From: an uncultured Saprospiraceae bacterium | GTDB lineage: Bacteria > Bacteroidota > Bacteroidia > Chitinophagales > Saprospiraceae | Length of the DNA: 49,471 bases | Assembly: GCA_937921775.1 (NCBI GenBank) | Contig: CAKZUK010000122.1 | Coordinates: 1-49,471 of the forward strand | Direction of reading: 5' to 3' | In this document: positions 24,124 through 33,037 of the stretch, piece after piece | How positions within the stretch are numbered: the stretch's first letter is position 1 | Layout of the letters: each line of letters opens with the position of its first letter | Notes under the pieces: model-generated | What the model saw: the letters and a program-made list of their open reading frames with translations, nothing else | The model's database searches: none | What the model was told of the DNA's origin: nothing | Translations under genes and position numbers: made by a program

Positions 24124-24615
24124 TTAATTAATTTTTCTAGTTTCTATTTTTTCAGTGGTTTGATTGAACTTACTAAACTCATTCGCACAATCAATTCCTT
24201 TATTCAATTTTGAAGAGATTAAAAGCAATGCCTGCTTCGCTACTTCAAATGCCTCTTCTGGGCTTTGTTCAACAATGACTTCTTCCACTGGCTGAATATT
24301 GAAAACGCTATTCATTCCAAGACCCAGCGATACTAGAATCAAAATAGCCGCAGCTACCTTTCGTATACTTTTGTAAAAAGGTACCTTTATGAGCTTCGCT
24401 TCTTCAACATCCTCTTTCACAATATCCGCCATCTCAAATGCTTCATCCATCGACAGATCTGAGAACTGGTTCAGTTGATCCAAGTACTTAGCTTCTACGG
24501 TGTTGGTTTCTGATTCCAGATCACTAACATTCGCTTTCAACCAAGCTTCTTCTTCAAGGCTCGTCTCCCCTTTCCAATATTTTTCAAGAAGTTCTTTTTT
24601 AATTTTCCAATCCAT
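24124..24615 (-). CDS. Putative membrane-anchored regulator (anti-sigma-like)
   Basis: A 163-residue protein with an acidic cytoplasmic N-terminus (MDWKIKKELLEKYWKGETSL), one membrane helix (about residues 89-111, VAAAILILVSLGLGMNSVF) and a periplasmic tail. It overlaps the ECF sigma gene by 17 bp. This is the layout of anti-sigma factors and the N-terminal LLEKYWxGETSxxEE pattern recurs in its paralogue at 34242-34739. No zinc-binding anti-sigma motif is present, so the assignment rests on topology and position. It may hold the sigma factor at the membrane until an envelope signal is sensed. Confidence 0.72.
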   Translation of the reverse strand: MDWKIKKELLEKYWKGETSLEEEAWLKANVSDLESETNTVEAKYLDQLNQFSDLSMDEAFEMADIVKEDVEEAKLIKVPFYKSIRKVAAAILILVSLGLGMNSVFNIQPVEEVIVEQSPEEAFEVAKQALLLISSKLNKGIDCANEFSKFNQTTEKIETRKIN

Positions 24616-25114
24616 AATTGATAAGTTGATTGAGTCCTGATCTAATTTTTTTTCGTGCTCGAAAAAGATTTACTTTTACTTGAGTTGCATCCAATTCCAT
24701 CATTTCTTCGATTTCATAGTTGCTATATCCCATCAGGTCTCTTAATCGAAATATTTCTCTTTGTTTCTCGGGTAGTCCTTTTAGTAGTGTTTGAACGGCA
24801 TCTATTAGGTTATTTTGTTCCGCTATCTTGTCTGGAGCAGCGTAGAAACCTAGTTGGTTATCTGCCTGTTTTAGCTCCACCGTTTTGTTGGCGCTCAGTC
24901 GCAATTTATCCAGTGCTTTATTTCTTGTGATACGAATCGACCATGATTCAAGGTTTTTAATACCCTTTAGTTGCTCACGTGTATCCCAGAGTTTCATTAG
25001 TACTTCCTGAACAATATCTCGCGCCAAATCCCTATCTGCTACAATACTTACTGCGTAGCGGAAGAGTTTATTTTGGAGTATAAGTACCTTGGATTTGAAT
25101 TGTTCTTTGGTCAT
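24599..25114 (-). CDS. ECF RNA polymerase sigma factor
   Basis: A 171-residue sigma-70 family factor of the extracytoplasmic function class. Region 2 is recognised in KLFRYAVSIVADRDLARDIVQEVLMKLW and region 4 in YSNYEIEEMMELDATQVKVN followed by LFRARKKIR. A regulator gene overlaps its 3' end by 17 bp, then two DUF4252 genes follow. Upstream, 10 bp before the ATG, is a TTGTAAC-N16-CGTCT element, the shape of an ECF promoter. This suggests that the factor transcribes its own operon. Confidence 0.93.
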   Translation of the reverse strand: MTKEQFKSKVLILQNKLFRYAVSIVADRDLARDIVQEVLMKLWDTREQLKGIKNLESWSIRITRNKALDKLRLSANKTVELKQADNQLGFYAAPDKIAEQNNLIDAVQTLLKGLPEKQREIFRLRDLMGYSNYEIEEMMELDATQVKVNLFRARKKIRSGLNQLINYGLEN

Positions 25115-25124
25115 TTCGGTTGTA

Positions 25125-25151
25125 GACGCTTGAGTTTGGGAGAAGTTACAA
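25125..25151 (-). promoter_or_regulatory. Candidate ECF promoter of the first sigma/DUF4252 operon
   Basis: On the minus strand TTGTAAC (25151-25145) is followed by exactly 16 nt and CGTC (25128-25125). The same spacing and sequences occur before the paralogous operon (35367-35393). TGTAAC/CGTC boxes are typical of ECF sigma promoters, and self-regulation is the usual arrangement. Confidence 0.6.
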
Positions 25152-25514
25152 CTCTTTTTGGTTTTTTCTGTGTTTGGGATCGCTTTGCGGTCAGATCAGT
25201 GTATGAGGCGCTTGAGAAGATCGTTTCGCTGAAGGGGAAATTGATAGACCGCTGCGCGGGGAGACTGCCCCGCTAATGCGAGTCCACGATTGTGGAAAAG
25301 TCTGACAGCGAAGCGGTCTTTTAGTACCGCCACGGTGCGCTCAAGGATTGATCTGACAACACGAAGGTCTACCTATCCTCCCCTTCTCAAATCAAAGAAT
25401 AGTCAAATACAAGTCACAAGACATGACAGAAATATAGTATCTTAGACCTTCCAATTATTGAAGTTATTTAAACAAACCATTCTATTATTGACCACTTTCT
25501 AAATCTTATCACAC
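25152..25514. other. Intergenic region with GC-rich hairpin remnants
   Basis: No supported gene. Local GC content is clearly above the surroundings. GCGGGG (25256-25261) and CCCCGC (25268-25273) form a short hairpin, and GACCGCT (near 25247) pairs with AGCGGTC (near 25311). This looks like a degraded REP-like element. The right end holds the promoter of the T9SS cargo gene, without an exact TAnnTTTG match. Confidence 0.4.
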
Positions 25515-27431
25515 ATGAGACAAAAAATTACATTGCTATTAGGACTATTTGCCGCATTATTTCTTTTCCCGAATTCATCCTGGTCGCAGGTGCAGGAAGG
25601 GACTCTGATTGGAAACTGGCAGGACCCGAGCCTTCCTGAAATGTTTTATGGAATCTACAATGAAGTATGGGGAATCGTGGTCAATGATGTAGAATATGGA
25701 GTGATTGGATCTACGATGGGAACACATTTTATTAGCTTGGAACCAGACATGGATGGCAATTTAACAGAGGTGCAGTTTGTACCTGGAGCGGCTCAAGGTA
25801 GTTCAATTATACATCGTGACTTCCATAGTTATGGCAACTACCTTTATGCCGTAGCAGATGAAGGTCCTAGTACTTTACAAATTATTGATTTCTCTGACTT
25901 GCCTAATTCAGTTTCTTTAGTGTATGATAGTAATGAGTTTATTACTAGAGCACATAATATTTTTATTGATGAGCCAAACGCGATGCTTTATAGTACCAAC
26001 GGTAAGTTGCTTTCTTTACAAAATCCAGAGGAGCCGGTTCAATTAAATAGCACTAACAATCTTAATGGACATGATATTTTTGTTCGAGACAATATTGCTT
26101 ACGTGAATAAAGGAAACCCAGGAATGTATGTATATGATTTTACTGATCCTGCTTCTCCAATTACGCTTGGTTCAATGACGGACTATCCTAACAGTGGTTA
26201 CAATCACTCTGGCTGGATGTCAGATGATGGTGAGCATTACTTTTTGTGTGATGAAACAGGAGGTGCTTTGGTAAAAAGTGTATCCATTGATGACTTGACG
26301 GACATGGAGGTAGTCGATATGTTTAAAGCAGATAACGACAACCCCCAACACATTGCACACAATGCAATTGTTCGAGACAACCTTCTATACGTTTCTTATT
26401 ATTCCGACGGTGTCCAAGTATTTGACATTACAGATCCAAACAATGTCGTTCGAAAATATTTTTACGACACTTATCCTGGCGTTGACAATTCTGGATTCAA
26501 AGGTGCTTGGGGGGTTTACCCTTTATTGCCTTCTGGTCGGGTTCTGATATCTGATTTTGATAGTGGCTTATCTCTTGTAGATTTCCCAGCTGATCAAACA
26601 GTCTTCACCTTAGACGACGAAGTAAATGGTTGTGAAAATAATACGATCTCTTTCAATATTCTACTCGGTGCTGATTTTGACCCTGCTGGTATCGACCTCT
26701 CTGCTTCTGGTGCACCTGCTGGAGCCAATGTTACTTTTAGTGCCAACCCTGCTATGCCAAATGATATCGTGACGGTAGAAGTTAGTGACTTAGCAGATGA
26801 GTCTGACTTTACGATTGACGTAATGGCGGATGATGGTACCGCGAATGCAAATAATAATACGACGGTTGATGTTTATCCAACTGCGGATGCTTTAGCTTTA
26901 ATCATGCCTGCTGATGGCGCTCTAACTGGTTTTAATCCTCAAATGGAATGGGAAGCTAATACTGAATTGAATAATACAATTGAAATTTCAGAAAGTAGTG
27001 ATTTCTCAACAATGGTTGAAAGTCAAAATGTAGGCACTGCTAATACCTATACCATTAGTTCCTATTTGGAAGAAGGTTGGACTTATTACTGGCGTGTCAT
27101 CAGTACAAATGACTGTGGATCTGCAACTTCTGAGGTATTCAGTTTTGATACTCCTTCTGGTGTCAATACCAATGACCTTTTAGCGAAAGCGGTCAGCATT
27201 TCTCCTAACCCAGCACAAGATGAATTGATTATTCAGACGGGTGACTTTTTGCAAGGCCAACTTGACATTTCTCTTTTTGATGTGACTGGCAAGGTGATTC
27301 GTATTTGGAATGTTAGTAATACCGATTCGCAATTTTCTTTGATGGCTCCTGCTGACTTGCAAGGTGTTTACTTGCTTCGTATTGCTGGTGCTGAGGGGCT
27401 AGCTACTAAGCGTGTTCTTTTTTCCCACTAA
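25515..27431 (+). CDS. T9SS-secreted choice-of-anchor B-like (LVIVD repeat) protein
   Basis: A 638-residue exported protein. After the signal peptide (residues 1-24, ending SSWSQ), residues about 30-360 carry LVIVD-like beta-propeller repeats (LQIIDFSDLPNSVSL, MYVYDFTDPASPITLGS, VQVFDITDPNNVV), the pattern of choice-of-anchor B proteins. About 365-545 contains Ig/fibronectin-like strands, and from residue 561 a T9SS type A sorting domain follows (SISPNPAQDELIIQ ... ATKRVLFSH). It is probably displayed on the cell surface, perhaps for binding or scaffolding. No catalytic motif. A 14-bp stem-loop lies behind the gene. Confidence 0.85.
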   Translation: MRQKITLLLGLFAALFLFPNSSWSQVQEGTLIGNWQDPSLPEMFYGIYNEVWGIVVNDVEYGVIGSTMGTHFISLEPDMDGNLTEVQFVPGAAQGSSIIHRDFHSYGNYLYAVADEGPSTLQIIDFSDLPNSVSLVYDSNEFITRAHNIFIDEPNAMLYSTNGKLLSLQNPEEPVQLNSTNNLNGHDIFVRDNIAYVNKGNPGMYVYDFTDPASPITLGSMTDYPNSGYNHSGWMSDDGEHYFLCDETGGALVKSVSIDDLTDMEVVDMFKADNDNPQHIAHNAIVRDNLLYVSYYSDGVQVFDITDPNNVVRKYFYDTYPGVDNSGFKGAWGVYPLLPSGRVLISDFDSGLSLVDFPADQTVFTLDDEVNGCENNTISFNILLGADFDPAGIDLSASGAPAGANVTFSANPAMPNDIVTVEVSDLADESDFTIDVMADDGTANANNNTTVDVYPTADALALIMPADGALTGFNPQMEWEANTELNNTIEISESSDFSTMVESQNVGTANTYTISSYLEEGWTYYWRVISTNDCGSATSEVFSFDTPSGVNTNDLLAKAVSISPNPAQDELIIQTGDFLQGQLDISLFDVTGKVIRIWNVSNTDSQFSLMAPADLQGVYLLRIAGAEGLATKRVLFSH

Positions 27432-27436
27432 GGGGG

Positions 27437-27475
27437 ATGAGACCTGTCGAGCTGACGCTTTTCGACAGGTCTCAT
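27437..27475 (+). terminator. Stem-loop after the T9SS cargo gene
   Basis: A perfect 14-bp stem (ATGAGACCTGTCGA/TCGACAGGTCTCAT) with an 11-nt loop starting 6 bp after the stop codon. It lacks a T tract, so it may be an RNA-stability hairpin or a bidirectional barrier toward the convergent gene instead of a classic terminator. Confidence 0.55.
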
Positions 27476-27507
27476 CATTATCATTCCGGGCGGAACTTGC
27501 GAGCCAC

Positions 27508-30402
27508 TTAATCCCGCTCCTTCACAATCAGCGTTCCTTTTTCGCTAGCGCCATCCTTCGTAATTTCCAAATCATAGTCTCCAAGATAAAGGTAATACTT
27601 CCCATTGTCAGCCTTTTTTATTTCAATCTCATCCGTATCTTTTTCGCGATCAGCGTTGAGGGATTTTTCGTATTTTTTGACGGCAGCCTCTGTTAGACTC
27701 AGGTCGTATTCAATATAGTTGATGCCTTGTTTTACATCTTGCTTTATCGAGCTTAAGGTTTGTCCTTTTTTAGACTTTACATTGACCGTTAGACTCCCAG
27801 CAGTTTTCAGAAAAACTGGAAGCATAAACTTTGGAGTCGAGGGCTCACCCCACTTGCTCCAGCTACTTCCCCAACGAGAAGCATGTATAATTGGATCAAA
27901 GTCGAATAGGTGTATGGCTTTCGCCAAAAGCTCCTCATTCAGTTTTTGAAGTTCTGTAACATCAGCGATGTAGAAAGATCGTCCATGAGTACCAATCACT
28001 AAATCATGCTCTCTTGGATGTACTACTAAGTCATGTACCGAAACAGCAGGTAACCCACCTTCCATACGCATAAAAGTATCACCACGATTGAACGAAACAT
28101 AGAGGCCATTATCCGTTCCAACATAAATGATGTGCTTTTGATGTGGATCTTCTTTGACTACGTTGATGGGTTCCATTGGAAGGTCAGTTCCTATTTTTTC
28201 CCAAGTCGTTCCATAGTCATCCGAGCGATAGAGATAAGCGTTAAAGTCATCCCAGCGATAGCCATTCAAAGAAATATAAACACGACCTTTTTCAAAACTA
28301 GATGCTTGTATTTTTGTAACCCACATGTCTTCCGGTAAAGCAGTATTAATCTGCTTCCAAGTTCCACCATTGTCTTTTGTGATGTGCACTAGACCATCAT
28401 CTGAAGCTGCGTAGATCAATCCAAACTGCAAAGATGATTCGTGAATACTAGTCAAAGTTCCATAAGCAACATCGCCTTTACGACCGCCTTTAGTCAGGTC
28501 TTCAGAGATCACCTCGAAGTCTTCCCCTTTATTAAATGAACGGTGAACTTTATTGGACCCCATGTAGAGAATATCTTGATTATGCGTAGACAAATGAATC
28601 GGAGTTTGCCAGTTCCATCGAAGTGGACGCTCACCCAGTTCGTGCTTTGGAGTAATGCCTTTTGTCTCACCAGTTGCTTTGTTGATTCGGAAATAATTTC
28701 CAAATTGAAAACCAGTGTAAACCGTGTTATTATCTCGCGTATCTACCGCCACTTGCATACCGTCACCGCCCATAATTGATTTGTAAGGATACTCCCCACT
28801 GTTGTGCCAATAGGTGCTTTCTGCGCGATAATTACTCGACCCCACCCAAACTCCGTTGTCTTGTAGTCCACCATAAATGTTGTAAGGTTTTGCCATATCA
28901 ACTTGCACGGTGTAGAACTGTCCGACAGAAGGTGTGTTACACTTTACCCAATGCTCGCCATCGTCGTAAGATATATTGACACCACCATCATTTCCTAAGA
29001 TTAGGTGGCCCTTTTTTATTGGGTCAATCCAAAGCGCGTGATGGTCCACGTGTACATTGTCTTTGTTGATCGACTTGAAGCTTGCTCCCCCATCTTCTGA
29101 TCGCAAAACAGGAACACCTACAATATAGATTTTTGAAACATCAACAGGATTCACTCTGATCTGTCCGAAATAATAACCGTACGAATAAAATATATCATCG
29201 AGGTAACCTTCATGTGTTTTCTTCCAAGTTTTTCCCTCATCATCACTGCGGTAAACTTCTGCACCAGTAACAGGTGTATCAAACAAAAGTGAATTAGCAT
29301 CTTCCAAAAATTCAGTCAAGGAGTTCGGCTTTATTTCACCAGACTGTACTTGTGCAATAATTGATTTTGCCTTATACTTTTTAGGAAATCGATTGGTTTT
29401 CAAAAATTGTTTGAGCTCTTTTTCTTCTAGCTTTAAAAAAGCCTCTTTGGTCATGTCTCGGAAATCATCTTTGGTCAAACCTGTTTTCTTTTTCTTGTCT
29501 TTATCTTCGGGTCTGCGCGCTTGATTATCAACTATGGAGTACAAGACTGTTTTGCCTTCGGATTCAGCGATGGCCAAACCAATTCGGCCAACAGACTCCT
29601 GAGGATAGCCACTACTTTTGGAGGAGAGCAATGACCAAGTTAGTCCACCATCTGTACTTTTGTGGATACCTGATCCTGCACCAGCCTCTACAAAATTCCA
29701 AGCACGGCGCTCTCGATGCCAAGTCGCAGCATAGAGTGTGTTTGAATCACTAGGATCGATTAGCAAATCAATGGCACCCGAATTTTCATCAACATACAAG
29801 GTGCGTGTCCAAGTGCTTCCTCCATCTGTTGTTTTATAAACACCACGTTCTTCATTTGGAGAGTATAGGTGCCCCAAAACAGCAATCCACAAGGTGTTCG
29901 GGTCATTAGGATGGAGAATGATACGACCGACATGATGCGATTCGGGTAAGCCTTTGTATTCCCAAGTTTCGCCTCCATCGCTGGAGCGGTACATCCCTGT
30001 TCCAGAGTAGGAAGAACGGCTTGAATTGTTTTCACCTGTTCCAATCCAAATAACATTATTGGACCAGTCTACTGCAATATCTCCGATGGTCATAACTGCT
30101 TCTTGTTCGAACATAGAGCTAAAAGAAATACCGTTATTTTCTGTTTTCCATAAACCTCCGGAAGCATATGCCGCGTAGAAGATTGTAGGGTCTGCGGGAT
30201 TGACTTCCAAGTCAACGATTCTACCTCCAAAAACAGTAGGACCTACGGAGCGAAAAGGCACCTCGGAAACGAATGAATTTTTGCTAAGTAGTTCGCGTTT
30301 TTTGTTGCTTTCGATTCGATCTTGTGCTGGAGTAGCGGGTGGTTGTTGCGCCTGAGAGCTGATCGGTATTAGTAGAAGAATGAGAACTAGTCGGAATAGC
30401 AT
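27508..30402 (-). CDS. Secreted VPS10/BNR-repeat beta-propeller protein
   Basis: A 964-residue exported protein with a signal peptide (MLFRLVLILLLIPISSQAQ). It consists mainly of BNR/Asp-box repeats (GGLWKTENNGISF, MYRSSDGGETWE, VYKTTDGGSTWTR, IHKSTDGGLTWS, VYRSDDEGKTWKK and more) that build one or two large beta-propellers similar to VPS10/sortilin domains. Residues about 300-370 form a charged insertion (DKKKKTGLTKDDF). The C-terminal about 140 residues are a beta-rich domain ending GTLIVKERD. Such proteins are often annotated as glycosyl hydrolases, but no sialidase Arg/Glu set is identified here, so a binding role is equally likely. No T9SS domain is evident. Confidence 0.82.
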   Translation of the reverse strand: MLFRLVLILLLIPISSQAQQPPATPAQDRIESNKKRELLSKNSFVSEVPFRSVGPTVFGGRIVDLEVNPADPTIFYAAYASGGLWKTENNGISFSSMFEQEAVMTIGDIAVDWSNNVIWIGTGENNSSRSSYSGTGMYRSSDGGETWEYKGLPESHHVGRIILHPNDPNTLWIAVLGHLYSPNEERGVYKTTDGGSTWTRTLYVDENSGAIDLLIDPSDSNTLYAATWHRERRAWNFVEAGAGSGIHKSTDGGLTWSLLSSKSSGYPQESVGRIGLAIAESEGKTVLYSIVDNQARRPEDKDKKKKTGLTKDDFRDMTKEAFLKLEEKELKQFLKTNRFPKKYKAKSIIAQVQSGEIKPNSLTEFLEDANSLLFDTPVTGAEVYRSDDEGKTWKKTHEGYLDDIFYSYGYYFGQIRVNPVDVSKIYIVGVPVLRSEDGGASFKSINKDNVHVDHHALWIDPIKKGHLILGNDGGVNISYDDGEHWVKCNTPSVGQFYTVQVDMAKPYNIYGGLQDNGVWVGSSNYRAESTYWHNSGEYPYKSIMGGDGMQVAVDTRDNNTVYTGFQFGNYFRINKATGETKGITPKHELGERPLRWNWQTPIHLSTHNQDILYMGSNKVHRSFNKGEDFEVISEDLTKGGRKGDVAYGTLTSIHESSLQFGLIYAASDDGLVHITKDNGGTWKQINTALPEDMWVTKIQASSFEKGRVYISLNGYRWDDFNAYLYRSDDYGTTWEKIGTDLPMEPINVVKEDPHQKHIIYVGTDNGLYVSFNRGDTFMRMEGGLPAVSVHDLVVHPREHDLVIGTHGRSFYIADVTELQKLNEELLAKAIHLFDFDPIIHASRWGSSWSKWGEPSTPKFMLPVFLKTAGSLTVNVKSKKGQTLSSIKQDVKQGINYIEYDLSLTEAAVKKYEKSLNADREKDTDEIEIKKADNGKYYLYLGDYDLEITKDGASEKGTLIVKERD

Positions 30403-30878
30403 AGTTGTTTGTTTTGATTTGACTCTAAACTTATAAAAATAATTGGGGATATTACTCTGTGATCGTTTTTTTTTTTTGACAGTCTCCTTGACTGAGCGTC
30501 AGATTCTAGTATGGATTTTCTTTTGAGAGGCTTCGGTGGTCATGTTTGGAATGGATGCTTAGCTTAGACTCTTGTCTTTTAGTAAGTTTGGGGAACCGTT
30601 CAGTGCTCAGTCGCTGAACTTCACGGGGCAGCCAAAAAAAAGAGAAGATTAAGGTCGGACTTAAGAGTTCGACCAGACATTGATTTTGGGAGTTGGAATA
30701 GGGATTAAATCTGTCGATCCCGCCAGGCTGGATGTAAAATGTAAAAGTTTTCCAACTATCGCGAGTACTTCTTGTGTAAATCAAAAAGATACTGTCCTTC
30801 CGAAATTTTCATGAAATAATTAAAAAGAACAGAAAATTAAGGGCATTTTTGCATAAGCAAATAAAACTATTCAAAGTC
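30403..30878. other. Intergenic region between the VPS10-like and desaturase genes
   Basis: Holds a run of 12 T (30466-30477) and a copy of the dispersed repeat CTGTCGATCCCGCCAGGC (30711-30728). The leftward frame at 30506-30784 has no start context, no domain and unusual composition, so I do not annotate it. Promoters of both flanking divergent genes must lie here; no exact TAnnTTTG was seen. Confidence 0.4.
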
Positions 30879-31928
30879 ATGGCGAAATTAGAAGCGACTG
30901 CAGAGATCAAAGAGGTATTGAAAAATTGGCAAATCATTGTCAAGGAATACCAAACTCCTAATACAAAAAAGGCGGTAATTCAGATATTCAATTCCTTCTT
31001 GCCTTTTATTGGTATTTGGGGATTGATGTATTGGATGTTGGATCATTTTTCTTTTTGGTTGATCCTACCACTTGCTATATTAAATAGTTTTTTTTTGGTG
31101 CGCATTTTCATTATTCAGCATGACTGTGGTCATCAATCTTTTTTAAAATCCCGGAAGTGGAATAATGCGATTGGCTTTGTTTGCAGCTTCATTAGTTTGA
31201 TTCCTTATAAATATTGGGCAAGATCACACGACTTTCATCATGCGCATAATGGGCAGTTGGAATTCGGTGTTCGTGATATTGGAGATGTGGATTTATTTAC
31301 GGTGAATGAGTATCGGGCACTTAGTCCGAAGAAGCAGCGAAAGTATCGAATTTATCGAAGTCCATTGGTCATGTTTTTGTTGGGTCCACTCTACTACTTA
31401 TTGGTTCACAATCGCTTTGCTATTATTAAAAAGAAAGGCTGGGATGCTGCGCGTCGCTCTTTGCGCTGGAGCAATTTTTTTATACTTTGTTTTTATGTAC
31501 TGATGTCCTTATTGTTGGGTTGGCAAAAGTTTTTGTTGATACAAATCCCTATCGTAGTATTCTTTGCAGTGATTGCCATTTGGTTTTTCTACGTACAACA
31601 TCAGCATAAGGATGGCTATAAAGAATGGGAAGAAAACTGGGAGTATTTATTATCAGCTATTCGCGGCAGCAGCTATTATAAATTACCAAAAATAATGCAG
31701 TGGTTGACAGGGAATATTGGCATTCATCACATCCATCATTTGAGTTCTCATATTCCAAATTATAATTTGGAGCGTTGCAATGAGGAGAATCCGATATTGG
31801 AAAAGTATGTTACAGTATTAAATTTTAGGTCCAGTTTGAAATGTATTTTTAATAAACTTTGGGATGAGGATGAAGAGCGGATGATTTCGTTTCGGGAGTA
31901 TGAGCGGATGAATGCGAATGCGAATTAG
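30879..31928 (+). CDS. Membrane fatty-acid desaturase
   Basis: A 349-residue integral membrane di-iron desaturase. All three His boxes are intact: HDCGH (81-85), HDFHH (117-121) and GIHHIHHLSSH (281-291), supported by HQHKD (241-245). Several hydrophobic segments flank them, as usual for acyl-lipid or omega-type desaturases. The enzyme would introduce a double bond into membrane-lipid acyl chains using oxygen and an electron donor. The ATG at 30879 is preferred to a TTG ten codons upstream. It stands alone; a temperature or membrane-fluidity role is typical. Confidence 0.9.
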   Translation: MAKLEATAEIKEVLKNWQIIVKEYQTPNTKKAVIQIFNSFLPFIGIWGLMYWMLDHFSFWLILPLAILNSFFLVRIFIIQHDCGHQSFLKSRKWNNAIGFVCSFISLIPYKYWARSHDFHHAHNGQLEFGVRDIGDVDLFTVNEYRALSPKKQRKYRIYRSPLVMFLLGPLYYLLVHNRFAIIKKKGWDAARRSLRWSNFFILCFYVLMSLLLGWQKFLLIQIPIVVFFAVIAIWFFYVQHQHKDGYKEWEENWEYLLSAIRGSSYYKLPKIMQWLTGNIGIHHIHHLSSHIPNYNLERCNEENPILEKYVTVLNFRSSLKCIFNKLWDEDEERMISFREYERMNANAN

Positions 31929-31970
31929 AATGCCCACTGACGTGGCTGCAAACGGTAAAAGATCGGTAAG

Positions 31971-31991
31971 CCTGTCGGGCGCCAGATGGGC
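31971..31991 (+). repeat. Dispersed repeat, third copy (CTGTCGGGCGCCAGATGGGC type)
   Basis: Resembles the elements at 4150-4173 and 30711-30733 in CTGTCG and GCCAG blocks but is more diverged. TGCCCA (31931-31936) and TGGGCA flank it as an inverted repeat. Confidence 0.3.
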
Positions 31992-32010
31992 ACGAAGAAA
32001 CGTAGTTTTT

Positions 32011-32051
32011 GGGATTGCCGAGCTGAGATACTAAAGCAGCTCAGCAATCCC
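32011..32051. repeat. Inverted repeat downstream of the second sigma operon
   Basis: GGGATTGCCGAGCTG and CAGCTCAGCAATCCC form a strong stem (one mismatched position) with an 11-nt loop. No T tract on either side. Placed between convergent genes, it may be a transcription barrier or a repeat-derived hairpin. Confidence 0.45.
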
Positions 32052-32101
32052 CCCGATTTGATAAATCAAAGGGCCTGCTTACCAATCTTTTATATTCGGA
32101 A

Positions 32102-32620
32102 TTAAGCCCGTGGTATCTTCTTACCCATCGCCTCAAAATGCTCCCCTCCTTCAATATCCAAATTAATGTTTTTCAAATCCTCCATCTTTAGCAAGCCTTC
32201 CAAACTAATCAAAACAAAACCATCCTTTTCATTCACCAGCATGAGTACGTTGGTGATGTGTTGACCTTCTTCTCGAATAAAAAAGTCGACATCTACGTCC
32301 TTATCTTTTATCTTGATTAGCTCTTCAAAACTGTCTTTGCGAAGTACTTTCATAAAGTCCTTGTATTCATGTGAACTGATCGGATTTCCATCATCCATAA
32401 CCAGCACTCGAAGTTGGGTTATCTTTTCCAGTACCTTACTAGCATCGGCATTGTCTGAATATTCAGAGGCAACTTTCAGCAACCAACCATTGATGGTGTA
32501 ATCTGAAACTTTTTCCTGATTGGTGTATCGATCATAGAATGTTTTGACGCTTTCAGTTTGTGCAAACAAACCAGACAGTGTAAACATTAAAGCACTTGCA
32601 ATTATTAATATCTTTTTCAT
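32102..32620 (-). CDS. Secreted DUF4252 protein
   Basis: A 172-residue protein with signal peptide (MKKILIIASALMFTLSGLFAQ) and the DUF4252 pattern, including VLEKITQLRVLVMDDGNPIS, DVDFFIREEGQHITNVLMLV and the FVLISLEGLLKMEDLKNIN strand-helix unit. The last of the three DUF4252 genes in the second sigma operon, separated from the others by more than 400 bp, so it could have its own promoter. Among the DUF4252 copies its C-terminus is short and basic (GKKIPRA). Function unknown. Confidence 0.86.
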   Translation of the reverse strand: MKKILIIASALMFTLSGLFAQTESVKTFYDRYTNQEKVSDYTINGWLLKVASEYSDNADASKVLEKITQLRVLVMDDGNPISSHEYKDFMKVLRKDSFEELIKIKDKDVDVDFFIREEGQHITNVLMLVNEKDGFVLISLEGLLKMEDLKNINLDIEGGEHFEAMGKKIPRA

Positions 32621-33036
32621 TTTCTTTTAGTTTTAATTTTAATTTTTGTAGTTAAGTAGTGTACCGAAATTGGATATTGAAATCTAAGTAAGTTCCGTTG
32701 TTTTCCAAACTTCTTTTAGACGGAAGACAGAAGATATAAGACGGAAGTTTTCCCGTGATCGCATTTTTTTGCCCCCATGGCTAATACAGCGTTTTGCATC
32801 CTGCCTACCAGCCAGGTAGCTTCCTATTCCGTATTCCAATCCCAGGGCAAGTCAAGCTTGCTTGTTCAAATACAGTAAAATAAATCGGGAATTATTACTT
32901 AAGGACTCACTGCCTCATAAAGTAAAATCAAATTTTAAATTTCGAAAAGCTCAAACAATCACGCATTGACATTGCAACTGATACTGCGATTGACATTCGC
33001 AGCTATGCTGCGCTTGACATTCGCAGCTATGCTGCG
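32621..33036. other. Intergenic region within the DUF4252 cluster
   Basis: No gene supported. Contains the purine-rich repeat GACGGAAG twice (identical 15-mer shared with 45294-45308), a CTACC/GGTAG hairpin near 32806-32819 and, at its right edge, three 24-bp tandem repeats. Confidence 0.45.
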
Positions 33037-33037
33037 C
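32966..33037. repeat. Three tandem 24-bp repeats, each with a hairpin
   Basis: Units at 32966-32989, 32990-33013 and 33014-33037. The last two are identical (TTGACATTCGCAGCTATGC followed by TGCGC); the first differs at several positions. Each later copy contains CGCAGC-TAT-GCTGCG, a 6-bp hairpin. The array abuts the stop codon of the next DUF4252 gene, so it may stabilise or end that transcript. Confidence 0.7.

Noticed and set aside
25073..25276. 67-codon rightward frame over the sigma promoter
   Set aside because: It covers the sigma gene's start and the GC-rich hairpin region; no family features.
27508..30402. Sialidase/glycosyl hydrolase function for the VPS10-like protein
   Set aside because: Asp-box repeats alone do not show catalysis; I did not find the catalytic Arg triad or Glu/Tyr set, so only a propeller fold is claimed.
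30506..30784. 92-codon leftward frame in the VPS10-desaturase spacer
   Set aside because: No recognisable domain, low-complexity and cysteine-poor translation that runs through a dispersed repeat; probably chance.
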